Source: Chara braunii (Eukaryota; Streptophyta; Charophyceae; Charales; Characeae). Taken from it: 50,983 bases of DNA. The stretch is taken from contig BFEA01000574.1 in NCBI GenBank assembly GCA_003427395.1, positions 454,745-505,727 of the forward strand, in the 5' to 3' direction. A program made the translations under genes and the position numbers. The number at the start of each line of letters is the position of its first letter. The stretch's first letter is position 1. The notes beneath the pieces are model-generated. The model saw only the letters and a program-made list of their open reading frames with translations. It made no database searches and had not been told where the DNA came from. This document shows, piece after piece, positions 21,484 through 32,750 of this stretch.

Positions 21484-21725
21484 GTAGTGGCGCGGAAGCG
21501 CTGCCAAAATTTTGCGACGGCTGCACAGTTTATAACGGCGGTGGCGCGGAAGCGCTGCCGGATTTTTGCGGTAGTGGCATTGGGTTTACGCCAGTGGTGG
21601 GGAAGCGCTACTAGATTTTTGTGGCAGCGGCATTGATTTTAACGGCAGTGGTGCGGAAGTGCTGCCGTTTGTTTTGGCACGGCGGCAACGACGTTGTCAG
21701 TGGGGAAGTGCTACCATTTTGTTGG
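21484..21725 (+). repeat. GGAA-loop hairpin array (LTR copy 3)
   Basis: GGAA at 21494, 21548 and 21601 and further units downstream, collinear with the arrays of copies 1 and 2. Some arm bases differ between copies. Confidence 0.55.
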
Positions 21726-22087
21726 CACGGTGGCAACAACATGTTTGGTGGAATCGTGCTGTCGAGACTTGCGGTGGTGTCGATGTTATTTTTTTATACT
21801 GGCAACACGTCGGCGGCACTATTGTGAGGGAAGATTGATGCGGTTTTTGCGTCAGTGGAGACAATTTTTGTGTGTGATTTCACGAACGTGTTGCGGGGCA
21901 GCCGTGGTACCGGGTTGACGGCGCAGCAAGCAGTGGTGCGCATATATATTTGTGGTGCGCGGCTGTTAAGGTGAATTTCAGTGTGGCCTAGAGGTTGGGC
22001 TAACATTGATGCACAATTGGGTGCGGTAGTGGTGCGTGGGCTGGTGACATGAGGAGGATGCGGAGTGAGTGCTCGCGACAGTAACTA

Positions 22088-22606
22088 TTGGAGTTGCAAC
22101 GCTTGCGGGGTGCGCCAGGAAGACATCCTTATTTTTGGGAGGCTCGCGGCTCATGCAGTTTCAACCGGGGCCACCTTTATTTTTTGGGCGGCGCGCAGCG
22201 CAAGCGGGATTTGATTTTGGGACCATCCAGTGTTGTGGCGGTAACGTGGGACCATCTGAGACTGTTTTGGGACGAGGTGGGACTGATTTTGAAGATCGGA
22301 ACGAACATATTGGTGAGGCTATTGTGAGCGTATGTGGTACTTGGAGACGACGTGGACTTGCAATTGGTTGTGAGTATCCGTAGTGGGGCAAGTACGGTTG
22401 GGATTGTTGGGACCACGTGGGACTCATTGTTGAGAACACCCTCTTGGAGGGTTATCTCACTTGAGTTTTTCAGTGAATGTGACTTTGGCTCATACGAACA
22501 CTTGAAGAGTAAGGTGGTCGTCATTCAGTGGAATGACCACGAGTCGTGGAGTTGTGAGCTGCATATTTCTAGCTTTAATGGCTATCGTCTTTTCAACTTT
22601 GACTAG
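22088..22606 (+). pseudogene. LTR-encoded ORF relic, copy 3
   Basis: It matches 12693-13241 but has a TGA where copy 2 has AGA, splitting it into 22088-22327 and 22334-22606. The 90-codon C-terminal part is open, with a few replacements such as GC to EC. Confidence 0.4.
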
Positions 22607-23150
22607 AATACTACTCGGCTTTCTTGAGTGAGCCGGATTGAGCTTCATTCAAGTTCAGTGAGTTGAATGATTCAGATTACCCTTCACACTTGTGTGAGAC
22701 CACACTTTGCTTGACCTTGTTGTTTTGAACGTCCAAAAGAAAAGGTAGAGGAAAGTCATGTGAATCATGCATGAGAATGAAAAAATCTGACTTGAGTATG
22801 GGATTGTATTGTTTTTCTTTGAACTTGTTTTCTTTGCATGTTGTGCAGGTAGGTAGGAGGATGCTTGCTATGGAGATTGACTTTGCCTGTTGGGGAAAAG
22901 GAAAAGGATTGTCCTCTTTCTGTCTTTCGCCTGCCTGCATGTCAAAGGTTCTTGAATTTTGGAAAGAATAATTTCAAGAAAAGCGGTAAACAAAAGTTGT
23001 GAATATAATGAAAATGCAGTGAATTGGACTTAGCATTTTTCCGTGATTGACACATTTTATCCGGAATGAACTTCTATATCTATACCTGTCAAAGTGATTC
23101 TCATTCTCTATCTCATTCAATTTCTTTATGTCTAAGTTACCATGAACCGA

Positions 23151-25320
23151 TGTCGAGCGCATCGGTCCCGCACGGGGACCCTCCCGACCGCGTCACGCAG
23201 GATTTGGCAGGACTTGTCGCGGAGAGCGTTTGCCGCTCCGGCTGAGTGCGCCAGCTGTAACTCTCGCGAGCCCCTACGACAAGACAGGGTCACGCGAGGC
23301 ACCGCTTACCTCCACCTGCGGGACCTGTCACCATCCCTTAGGTGGGCGTATCCCTGCCGAGCTATTGAACCACATGCGAAGGCTTTTCATACGCAATTGC
23401 AGAGGTGGTCCAGCCGAGGGCGTTTCTCGCTCGCTATAGCATAGGGGGTAGGCGCGGTCGAACACCCAAAATCTGACCCGTACCTGTATCGACAGACTGG
23501 GGGGCTGAAGTCCCAAACACGATCCGACATCGGTCGACTAGGACGCGCCACACACACCACGCGTTATGCCACAATACTCACACTTACCACATAAAGACAC
23601 ACAAAACAACCATTATAAACAACCCCACAACACAACAATACTCCTAGTCCCTTCAGCATTCTACCCATAACTCTATGCAGCAAGAACGAGATAGGTATCG
23701 CACACTGGACTTCCGTATAAATGTCGAGCGAGCGCATGGCCTCCTCATATCAACCAGCCATGCTGGTATACGCGAGCACTCTCGCTGATGGGGTACCATG
23801 TAATACTCGTAGCCTTGCGGCCCTTGATAATCTTGAGGGTCTCGTACGACAGGCACTTTGAGGGGTAATCTCTCGACGCCAGACAACCGCCATGTGCGGT
23901 TGAAGCGCACACCCTCTTCTGCACCCTGTGCAAAGGGGTTAAGTAGACAATTTTAGGGTTGTCGTGGTAGCCAAAATCAAGGGGTTTGATTTTAACGGCT
24001 GCCACAGACTACAACGTCCAACAAGAAACTCAAAAAGGAGAACAGCCACTGAAAAGGAGAGACTCCGCTCGACCCATAACTTTCTGCAGCGGAAGTCGGT
24101 AACTGTCGTGCGCAAGTTTTAGTATAAGATCGCGCGGACGCAGGTCCTACCCATATCGATCTGCAATGCAGTCCTACGCGATTAGCTGCGATGACGGCGC
24201 ACTATATGGCACCCATTCCCAAATGGTCTTATCTGAGTCGTGGGGTCGCCTTCGACGCTCAGGCGTCGGCTGAAGTGCGCGCTAAGGGGGACAACCCTTT
24301 AGCGAGCGCAAAACCGGTCTGAGGGCCTTACCATCTTCTGCACCCTGAGGTGTCCCTAAGGGCGCGGGGTAAGATGGTCCGTAGGGCAGGAAGGAATTCG
24401 GAACGGTGGTGAGTTGTCTGGCGCATCACCAGCGACACGCTACCCTTCCGCCTGGAACTTTAGCGTTCCACACTTGGGTCGTCCTGGGCGAGGACCATCG
24501 TATTTCAGGCTCAGGGCTAACGTCCGACCAAGAATTCTTCAAGAAAAGTAGAGGGGGCCATCCCCTCCCTTCTATTTATCCCAACCCTTGATTAGGTCCT
24601 TAGTAAGCGGGCACTTCAGGCCACGCTAATACCCCACACACGTACATATATATACGTACATCTATATCTATATATATATATATATAGGGGAATAGATATG
24701 TGACGATCACATCTCACAATCACAGTGGGACTCCTCATAGCCATACATATATGTGAGATCGCAGGCAGTCCAATCCAATAACTCGAGCCACAGAACATAT
24801 CTGCAATCACATCAAGGAGTCAAACAAAAGTCCCCACACTACACGGAGTCAACTCCAACCAATCTCCCTACTCATACCCCTCGCTTTAGCCATGCAAGTC
24901 CCAACCTCCAGCCAACCAACCATAATTAAATACTCAGTACCTTTCTTAAATGCCCATTCAATAAAAGTCCGGGTGAAATCTTAACAAAACAATAAAATCA
25001 TCAGGGCTAAAGCCTTTTTAGGTTGAGTATTGAGAGTGAATTGGGGTTGAGTCGTAGACCGACGAATCGGCAACCGACCTGTTATCAGTGATAACAGAAG
25101 AGTGATTCCCTTGAAGCATCAGCCTGATCAGATCAAACCTTCAATCGAAACACGGAAACCTGCATCACAGTACAGGTCAAAGGAAAGTATTACTTATGTT
25201 CATGCCAAGGGGAGAACATTCTCCTAGTCGTAACCTAGCTCCTCTACTAGTACCAAGCCACCGAACACCTCCTCTAACCAGGACGGGTCTGCCAAATAGT
25301 CCTTAACTGAAAAATATTCT
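23151..25320 (-). mobile_element. 3' end of a reverse-oriented LTR related to element B (element D)
   Basis: The sequence starts TGTCGAGCGCATCGG at 23151. Read on the minus strand it ends ...CCGATGCGCTCGACA, the same terminus as LTR B. Further blocks match LTR B in reverse: GTCACGCAGGA near 23190, the stretch with CGCAATTGCAGAGG near 23392, and GTCGACTAGGAC near 23535. Similarity is diverged, so this is a related family, not the same copy. It interrupts LTR copy 3 of B. A weak module candidate lies at 23745-24005 and a TA microsatellite at about 24665-24687. The left boundary is well supported; the right extent is not known. Confidence 0.55.
23745..24005 (-). CDS. Short ORF with weak resemblance to the element C module
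   Basis: 86 residues. It contains YPSKCLSYETLKIIKGRKATSI followed by TWYPISESARVY. This lines up by eye with the PYETVRYE...LTFYF...DVRIY pattern of the module in element C. Its position, about 600 bases before the LTR end, parallels the intact module ORF at 35292-35996. It could be chance. Confidence 0.2.
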   Translation of the reverse strand: MAAVKIKPLDFGYHDNPKIVYLTPLHRVQKRVCASTAHGGCLASRDYPSKCLSYETLKIIKGRKATSITWYPISESARVYQHGWLI

Positions 25321-25340
25321 AACTCCCAAAATTCTATGAA

Positions 25341-25450
25341 ATTTCGGCAGCGCTTCCCGTAGGAAAAGTGTCTTTTCAGAATTTTTATAAGCTCAAAATG
25401 ACTAACTCTTTTCAGATTTGTAAAAATTTCGGCAGCGCTTCCCGTAGGAA
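25341..25450 (-). repeat. Two copies of a GGAAGCGCTGCCG box shared with LTR B
   Basis: On the plus strand ATTTCGGCAGCGCTTCCCGT occurs at 25341 and again at 25426, each followed by AGGAA. On the minus strand it reads GGAAGCGCTGCCGAAAT, as in the GGAA hairpin array of LTR B at 8061-8077. A further CAGCGCTTCC box is near 42050. The sharing supports kinship of element D with B. Confidence 0.6.
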
Positions 25451-25854
25451 CAGGAGGCTGTCAAGATTTATACAGAGCTGAAAAGACAGAAAGGACAAAG
25501 CGACTATACTTGGGACTAACTTCTGACACCAGTTCGACGATTCAGGATCAATGACGGTCCGCACAACCTCTAGATGAGGTTGTGAGTTAGCCCTGTCCCC
25601 AACTCCTAGCAGGGTCAGTCCTATCTTTATCCCAAGTTCTCCCTCCCATCATCCATCTGATCTACCTGTGGCTCCAGCACTTGGCGAGCGTCTAGGCAAC
25701 TAACCTATCGAAAAGACGCCCCAAAGCGAGAGCCCACATGCATACATAAACATGCATCGCTCACAATCCCACATCAATTTGCCCAAGTAGTTCGTTAGAT
25801 CATTCAGTTCTTTCCCTTAGTAACCCCCCTCACTTATAGCATAGGATCAGACAA
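25451..25854. other. Non-coding spacer before the AACTTA hairpin array
   Basis: No gene is recognised. A minus-strand TATA-like CTGTATAAATC lies near 25468-25478. Nothing else stands out. Confidence 0.4.
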
Positions 25855-27051
25855 GGCCCTAACTTAAGGGTATGCCCAACCTACCTAAGTGAACAAGTAA
25901 AGTACGTATAACTGGGCTGCCCTAACTTAAGGGTATGCCCAACACCAGATAAACTCTAGTCATAAAACATATGACCAGACCGCCCTAACTTAAGGGTACG
26001 CTTGGCTTCTGCTTAACTGACGACATGAAACATAGACTAGACTGCCATAACTTAAGGGTATGCCTAGTCAGCTTTAGACAAGGTTACATAAGGCACAGGA
26101 TTAGGCTGCCCCAACTTAGGGGTGTGCCTAACCTTCCTAGAACAAGTACGAACGACGAATGGTCAGACCGCCCTAACTTAAGAGTACGTCCAACCTACAT
26201 AACACCAACGACAAAAGCATATCACTAGGCCGCCCTAACTTAAGGGTACGCCTAGCTAGCTTACACAGATAAGGTACATAAGACATGATCTGCCTGAACA
26301 AGCACAAACGACGTATGATTAAGCCGCCCTAACTTAAGGGTACGCTTAGTCTCCGTAACGACAATATAAGAAAACAACCATTGATACTTGCACAAACTTT
26401 ATATATTCCTCTCTTATTAGGCAGATAATCAGACTTACCCAACTTAGGGAGACATTCAATCCTGCCTTGTGTTTAAAAGGGAAAATAAAACAAGTTTATA
26501 CTAACTTTGCTCCTTTGTATTGTCATGAGCATAAGACCGAGCCGCCCTAACTTAAGGGTACGCCCAGCCTGCCCAGGTTACCTTCATTATATTCTTCTTT
26601 TGCCTCTCTCTTCAGTTTTGTTTTACCTAACTTACTGACCGACTTTCCCAACTTAGGGTGCCCGGTCTGCGAGATGATATAGGTTCGTATAATATGTATC
26701 ACACTTTTATACTTTGGTTGTCCTTTAGTTCATGGCTTATGATTGAGCCGCCCTAACTTAAGGGTACGCTCGGCCTTATACCGGTGTCCCCCCCCAGAAG
26801 AAAACACACACAGAACTGGGTCCACTCAACTTAGAGTATTCCCAGTTCTGTTTTCAACAACCCACAAATGAAACACTAGAATTTTGAGACCTCCCAACTT
26901 AGGGTGTCCATCCTCCTGTTCAGAGACCCCAGAAAAAAACAGCGACCAGTCCGTCCAACTTAGGATAGGCCCAACCTTCAAAATCACACCATCAGCCCAG
27001 CAAACATAAATAAGCACAGCACTGAGCCCACATCAACTTAGAGGGGCTCAG
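25855..27051. repeat. Array of 16 hairpins with invariant AACTTA loop and covarying stems
   Basis: AACTTA starts at 25861, 25924, 25987, 26049, 26113, 26175, 26237, 26331, 26441, 26549, 26650, 26755, 26828, 26896, 26957 and 27035. The loop is invariant while the inner stem changes in step: CCCT/AGGG in most, CCCC/GGGG at 26109-26122, ACTC/GAGT at 26824-26837, CCC/GGG at 26647-26658, TCC/GGA at 26954-26965. Outer stems also differ yet pair: TTAGGC/GCCTAA (26101, 26126), CTAGGC/GCCTAG (26225, 26250), GACCG/CGGTC (26637, 26663), a 10-bp CAGAACTGGG/CCCAGTTCTG (26811, 26841) and CTGAGCC/GGCTCAG (27022, 27045). Units 9, 10 and 15 lack an obvious outer stem, and units 4 and 6 have an inner mismatch. 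The spacing is 62-64 bp for the first seven units, then 61-110. If transcribed with the minus-strand elements around it, the loop would read UAAGUU. Confidence 0.8.
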
Positions 27052-29280
27052 CCTTGGGTTGACCCGGTCAAAGCATGCAAACCTCCTTCATCCCATTTTC
27101 CCCCTGTTCATTCTATCTGAATTCACTCAAGTTTATCTGAACTCTCATATATAACTGTTCATTTAGCCTTTTGCCAAACATGTCCTGACATACCTAACAA
27201 CACAAAAAGTAGTATCCTTCCATAATTATATTCAGATACCCAAGGGATAATAGGTAGGGGAAGGGATCACACATGTCAGACGAGATATACCTGAAGTTCC
27301 CTGCCTCCAGAACCCCGCCTGGGTTCCGGCAGAGCTCCCGCAATCGGTGGGTGGACCTCCCACAAGGTCTTGATGCGGACCTACGGGTTGCAATCCCTTC
27401 CTGCCGCCTTCCTCTCGTAACCTCAGATTTGACTTAGACTGAGAAGGGTAGCGAAAAAAAAGTCAGACTTCCAGATTCAAGAGGGGTGCGCTGAACTCAC
27501 AAGAGAGGGCCTTGATATCTGGATGCGCCTGAGGGCCCCGCAATGATGGCCAAATCACACAGCTGCTGGTCAAACTGAAGTCAAACTGTCGGATGCCGGC
27601 ATCTGGTATTCTGACAAGGCCTCGGGTCGCAGCGGTAACCCCCTTCACAGTCTGGGATAGTTCAATAGTGACAAGTAATAATATGTAGTAACTAACAACA
27701 ACAGTCCGCATGCTGCAGCAGTTCTCAACAGTTTGTAGCGGTGGCCTGTGCACAGCTCGCTGCGGTATGCGACAATATGCAATGACTAGTAACCGGCAGC
27801 AACAGCAACCAGCAACAGCTGCAGCAGCCCGTGCCCAACCTGCAGCAGCAGCAGTTTGTGCCCCATACGCAGCAGACAACAACAGCTGTTTCTCACATCC
27901 CGCAGCACCCTGTAGAGTGCAACAACATCCAGCAGTGTGCAGTAGTGTGTAGCAGCGAGCCACAGTCAGCAGTCGAACATGCAGTGTCGGCCTGCCCTTC
28001 CCATACCTTGCCTGGGCCCGACTACTTCGCGGGGCCATCTTAGGAAGAACTTGGACCAGCGTGTCACAAGCAGCAGGACAGCAGCGGGGCGCAAAACGAG
28101 GTCGCTCATACATCCCCCACGGAGCAAAACAGCATATCACCCGCTCTCATCACGGTTAAAACCAGCAGCCTATCACCATGTGCAGGTTTGTGCTCTCACA
28201 TCACAGCCCCACTCAACGGGTTGTGGATAGCAGGTGGTACACCCGTAGACGGAACCCGCCTTGTAGCTGGACATCTACTGGTTCGTACACACACCAGCTC
28301 TGGACGCCAACGAAGGCATACTCACCCCATCATCAACACATGAGCCCACAAACCTCTCTTCCACACGACTCTCAGCACCTAGGCCTACCAACAGCCTATG
28401 GGTCTGACCGTTCATCCCGTTTGTTGCCAGCAACAGAACGAAGACTCACGAAGGTACCCGGTCCTGCAGACCAGGTAGGTACTCACTTCGTAGTTCGTAT
28501 TTATACTGGCATCCAGTATCAGTCAACCCTACAAGCCATATTAGTATTACTGTGAGCAGACGAGAGTTGGTAGGTAGGCCACCTTTTACCCTCCTTCGTC
28601 CCCCTTCTTTCTCACCACGTCGGGGCTTTCATCGATAAGCAGGATTTTTAGTCCTGTTATCATAACTGCAGTAGGTATGATAACCCTCCCGACTGGAACT
28701 GTGATTCTAACTACGGTTGGACGGACAACCAGCCCGAGAATAGACGGCATCCGCAGGCCCCTGCCCCTCTGCCCAGCAGCATACAATACGATAATGAACC
28801 GGGGTTGAAGTACAGGCAGGTGTCTGCGCAGGTTAGCCCACCGCTGCCTCCCGCTGTTCAGCACTGAAGCTCGGCCCTCTGTCTGTCTCGCACCACCGGC
28901 TCGACCTTCAAGGTCTGCTCCGCTCTCCCTCTCTCTCTCTCTGTCAGGGTAGAGGAGGTCACTTATGAATCTTTTGACAAGATACATCGTCGCTCCAAAT
29001 TTTGTTGGAGTGAGTAAAAGTGTTATGAATCTTTCACGGAACAGAGCCAGGTACATCCCCATACTTCGCACACCCCCTTCTCTACCTCGGCACACTCCTT
29101 CCCTTCACTATTCTCTCTTTCTACTAATTTTTCCTTAAAACTAACTTCATAGCTAGGTTCGCCCTGGCCTCAAAACACTACTTTACCGTCCTTTTCTGCC
29201 CGCCTTCTCCTCCTAACGGCCAAATTCAATCGTCTTTTACTTTCTTTCCCTCCCCTCCGTCGATGTCACCACGCAACTTC
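27052..29280. other. Non-coding stretch, possibly upstream LTR or leader of element D
   Basis: The frames at 27463-28140 and 27710-28043 are translations of a CAGCAGCAA-rich tract (27780-27960), and I do not regard them as genes. A minus-strand TATA-like sequence CCAGTATAAATACG is read from about 28511 to 28498. A CT run is at about 28930-28945. No LTR terminus could be fixed. Confidence 0.4.
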
Positions 29281-29284
29281 ATTC

Positions 29285-30180
29285 TCATCTAACTCTAATA
29301 CCACTAGCTTAGCATGAAAACCAATGTCACCATCGTGTTCGCCCAGTCTTGAAACCCCAGAACAATATCTTACTTCGTCCGATCTCGTTAAGAGATGCAC
29401 GAGATGCGTTTTCTTCCCCGCGCCACAGCTCTCCTTTCCGACATCTCGGCGCACACTTTTGTCTTTATAACTCCTATCTTACTAACTCTCTACTAGAACT
29501 AACATCAGATTCGAGAGCGCCATAGCCCAAAACCCCAAAAACTATTGTTCACTCACCTGATTCGGCCAAGAATCGAGTGACCGTGCCCAACTGTTTCACC
29601 ATCATTTTCTCCGCAGCTATCTGGCGCGAATCTGCACCAGATTCATTTCGTTTTCCCCTTCTTTTTTCTCCTTTATTTTTAAGTCCGACAGGACGATTTG
29701 CACGTCAGAGTTGCTGCGCTCTTTCCCCTGCGCCTCGCTCCATCCCGTCGTTCCCCTCTTCGATCTGCCTCTCACCATCTGCCTACTCTCCCTATCTACC
29801 ACTCCGTCTCCTTCCTCCCCTCTTCGACACTATCTCCTTCGCCCGCTATGGCCGCGCACCACCTTTTCTTTCAACCTTTCTTTTTAGCCATGCCCTCTTC
29901 ATTCTGACAGCGTCATCCCAGTCGCCCGAGGTAAACACCCCAAATGAGCCCCTTCCCTCGCTCGATTTCATTATGAATCGAGCGAGATTTCGTCTTATAC
30001 TCCCTCCACTTCTTCTCCTACCGACACGTCCGCACTACCACTTTCTTTACTACTCCCTTTTCTACTAACCTACACCTCAAACTAACATGACCGTCGTGTC
30101 GGTCCGGCGTCAAAACCTCGAACTCGCATCCTAGTTCGCTCGATCTGATTAAGAATCGAGCGAACTGCGCAACCTGTTGT
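29285..30180. repeat. Diverged tandem units, each with a strong hairpin
   Basis: Four units share a lead-in of the type ACTAACAT...CCCAAAACC or its variants, and each ends in an inverted repeat. These are ATCTC/GAGAT (29382-29396), TCACTC...GATT/AATC-GAGTGA (29549-29580), CTCGCTCGATT/AATCGAGCGAG (29957-29986, 11 bp) and AGTTCGCTCGAT/ATCGAGCGAACT (30133-30166, 12 bp). The last two loops contain ATTATG and GATTAAG. Unit spacing is roughly 180-400 bp. The units lie directly downstream (minus strand) of the truncated gag of element C. Confidence 0.5.
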
Positions 30181-30242
30181 CCGCCATAGCGTTTTCCTCC
30201 ACTTTAGCTCTGCGCGTACCTGCCTCGACTGCCCGTCCGGGT

Positions 30243-32029
30243 TCAGGCCCCTCTCAGTTTGGGTGTTAGAGTCATTGCTTCCTTGAAGGACAATGTCACT
30301 TCTGTCTCTTCCAATATTTTAGTAATTACATCAGAAATCACTGTCCCATCTTCGAAGTCACTCTTGAGAATAAATTTCCTCTTTCTCCCTTGTTCATTCT
30401 TTTTATGTGAAGGTTTCGTTTCTGGGTCATCAAGGATATTAATCAGTGACTCCTCAGTCTTCCTCCTTTTTTTTTCCTCTATCATTTGAGGCGTCATGCG
30501 AGTTTGAAGGTTTCTCACTTCACCAAGCCTGACACTAGGTTCCATGACAAGGTTCTGGGGGTAAATCATCATGGAACGACATCATATTAGCCAGAAAGCG
30601 AACCATTTTATTGGAAGAGGACTCTACTAATTCGAAAAAATTCTGAGAAGTATAATTCTCTCTCCACGGAGACTCACTTGTAGAAGCCTCGCTAGGCACA
30701 CGCTCTGTCAAGGTTAAGGATTGCAGAGACAGCTCAATCGTGGTATAAGGGTCACTTGTTCCCTATACTAGTTCATTAGGCAACTCTTCAATGAGAAAAT
30801 GAACATTCACATTAGCCTTTCTTTTCTTCTTCATCTTCATCTTTTCATCATGTTTAAGAGCAAGAAGTCGCATCCCTCCTGGATGCCTAGGATCCAACTT
30901 ATTTCATGAACTTTTACAGACATGACCCATTGCACCCTTCTTTGCCACCCCACTCCTTACATCCTCCTCAAGAGGCTTGCAATAGGTGGTAGTGTGACCT
31001 CCTTCACCACAATAATAGCAGACAAAACTCCTCTTAGAACTCTCATCACATTTTCTCTTTTCTCTGTTTCCTTTATCACCATTCTTTCTATTCTTTTTAG
31101 ATCTGGAAGAGTCTCCCTTCTTACCATAGTCTTCATCATCATCATCATCATCATCATCGTCATCCTCTTCACTTTCAGCTTTCTTCTTCCCTCTGTCATC
31201 TATAGCATGGTTTGCAGGCCTTGCAGGCATAAAGTTAGTCATCATTTTCTGAAGAATGTTCTCAGCACTCAGATTATTATCTCTGTTCATGTCATTTTCA
31301 GTCTCCCAGTCCTTAGTCAAAGTGTTGATCTGATCTAGTGACCACTTCTTATGAGAAACTGTAGGTAGAGTTCTTACAATTGCTACCATTTCATCCCATC
31401 TGAGAGCGTATTGCTGAGCTTGATTGAGAACTGTCTGCCTTTCAGTGTCAGTAAAGTTTGTCAAAAATATATGGCATCTCTGAGCTTCGTCCAAAATATG
31501 GAATTCTTCTTGCTGTTCGGATGAAGGTCTGAAGAAAAATATGGAAAGTGTCATACTTAGCTCTCCTGATGTTGTGCAAATCCTTGGTTGTAGTTGGGAC
31601 TGAGTTTTTTTTTTTTTTTTTTTTCATTCTCTATTTGACCTCTTCCCATGTAGTGACACCTTTCATTAGTTCCTGAACAGCCAATCTTGAGTCAGTATCA
31701 CAGTAAGATAGAAGGTGCTTAAGTCGTTGCTTGTCTGTCCAGCCATAATTGAGACCGAATAGTTCATACTCATCAAAGAAATCATTCACTTGAGGCCCTC
31801 TGAAACATAAAATTCTCTCATCAGGCCTCTTTGCTCTTGCAATGTCTGACCCTCCTTTTATAGTATCAACTCTCTCGACCAGTTCCCGTATAACCCCAAC
31901 CAAGGCCTCTTCATTGGTCCCTGCAGATGAACTCGGTCTCCCTCGTCCTGCCATTTTGACCATAGATTTTTCCCGGATATTTTCTTCTCTCTTCCAATCA
32001 CTCTTGTCCTCTTCTTCCTTGTCTTTCAA
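30243..32029 (-). pseudogene. Gag pseudogene with zinc knuckle, ending before the protease (element C)
   Basis: Read on the minus strand. A first part (32029-31631) opens with a TTG at 32029, or more likely an ATG for MAGRGRPSSSAG near 31955. It carries the capsid N-terminal pattern ILCFRGPQVNDFFDEYELF, YGWTDKQRLKHLL, TTWEEVK. A 20-T run on the plus strand (31605-31624) then shifts the phase. The second part (31554-30904) has the capsid C-terminal TDTERQTVLNQAQ, an acidic run of ten Asp from an ATC repeat (about 31133-31164), a Lys-rich stretch and the knuckle CYYCGEGGHTTTYC (30979-31020). Past a TGA and a TAG the coding character continues to 30573. A third phase (30572-30243) resembles the pre-protease linker of gypsy polyproteins (TEVTLSFKEAMTLTPKLRG). 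No active-site Asp, RT or integrase follows. Confidence 0.75.
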
Positions 32030-32586
32030 TCTCTCACTCTTCTCGTAAGGGATACAGGCTCGTTTCTCTCTTCTCTCGTCTGCTCTATCCCTTCAGAATT
32101 TTGCACATAAAGAGTATAAGCAGTAATAGATTGAGTAGTGATCAAGGGCAATGCAATCCTTCTCAGCCTTCCAATGTAATCTTCGATCAACTCTCTTTCA
32201 TCATCCCTACTCAATCTTCTATTATACCATTTTACAATACCCCAAATCATAAAATATCGAGTCAGGTCTATAATCTCATAATCAAATTGCATTGCTTACT
32301 GCCTATTGTTAATCCTTCTTGCAAGAGAGACCCGTTCCCGAGAGGTGTGGTATGATACTCTCGCAGTAGCTCCCACTTTCACCACCTTTAATAGATAGTT
32401 TATCTCAGTCTGATCAGTGTCAATTCTCAAGGCAGAATCTCTCATTCGATCAAAGAAAGGTTGCAGGAACTCGTGCTCGTCCAGGGTAGAAAGATTCCTG
32501 TCAGAGATCCGAAGAGTCCCTTCTACCTTGATTATTCTACCTTCCAACACAACTCCTAGTGTCAGTTGTTCAGTCAAGTTGGGCAC
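32026..32586 (-). pseudogene. Two short ORFs before gag with a shared C-terminal motif (element C)
   Basis: ORFs 32586-32296 (96 residues) and 32292-32026 (88 residues) lie end to end in the same phase. They share a closing pattern: a Gln-rich turn, a hydrophobic strand (INYLLKVVK; AYTLYVQN), a charged stretch, then VSLARRI or VSLTRRV. A third possible member is the ORF at 36767-37078, which ends with a comparable strand (IEYLFYIHG). The function is unknown and the homology is only by eye. Confidence 0.3.
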
Positions 32587-32750
32587 TGCTAAGCATCATA
32601 AGCAATATTTGAAAGGTAGATCTCAGGTTGAACATAATAAGGGATTTTGAATCTGTGTTCAAAGGTACTCAAAAGCAGGGATTTTATCATCAAGGTAAAA
32701 TCTTTCTCCCTTGCTCTACCAATCTCTGCAATAGCTTCCAAAAGAGGCAT

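Larger units (their letters stand above)
18771..23150 (+). mobile_element. 3' LTR of element B, truncated (LTR copy 3)
   Basis: It starts TGTCGAGGCA and is collinear with 5501-9707, including the GCAAATACCC...GGGTATTTGC inverted repeat, stem-loop (19654-19679), AG tract, TATA palindrome (21102-21118), GGAA array (21494 onward) and ORF relic (22088-22606). Collinearity stops after CATGAACCG near 23149, where a related LTR in the opposite orientation begins. The missing 3' part (corresponding to about 9708-10858) is not found later in the window. Confidence 0.8.

Noticed and set aside
25855-27051. Possible CRISPR array
   Set aside because: The repeats are degenerate, the conserved core is only the loop and short stem, spacing runs from 61 to 110, and the setting is a eukaryotic retroelement without cas genes.
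27463-28140. 225-codon minus-strand ORF and overlapping plus-strand Gln/Ala-rich ORFs
   Set aside because: They derive from a CAGCAGCAA-rich tract open on several frames at once. There is no domain pattern.
29577-30068. 163-codon Pro/Ser/Leu-rich ORF
   Set aside because: C/T-rich low-complexity sequence between hairpin units, with no motif and no support from neighbours.
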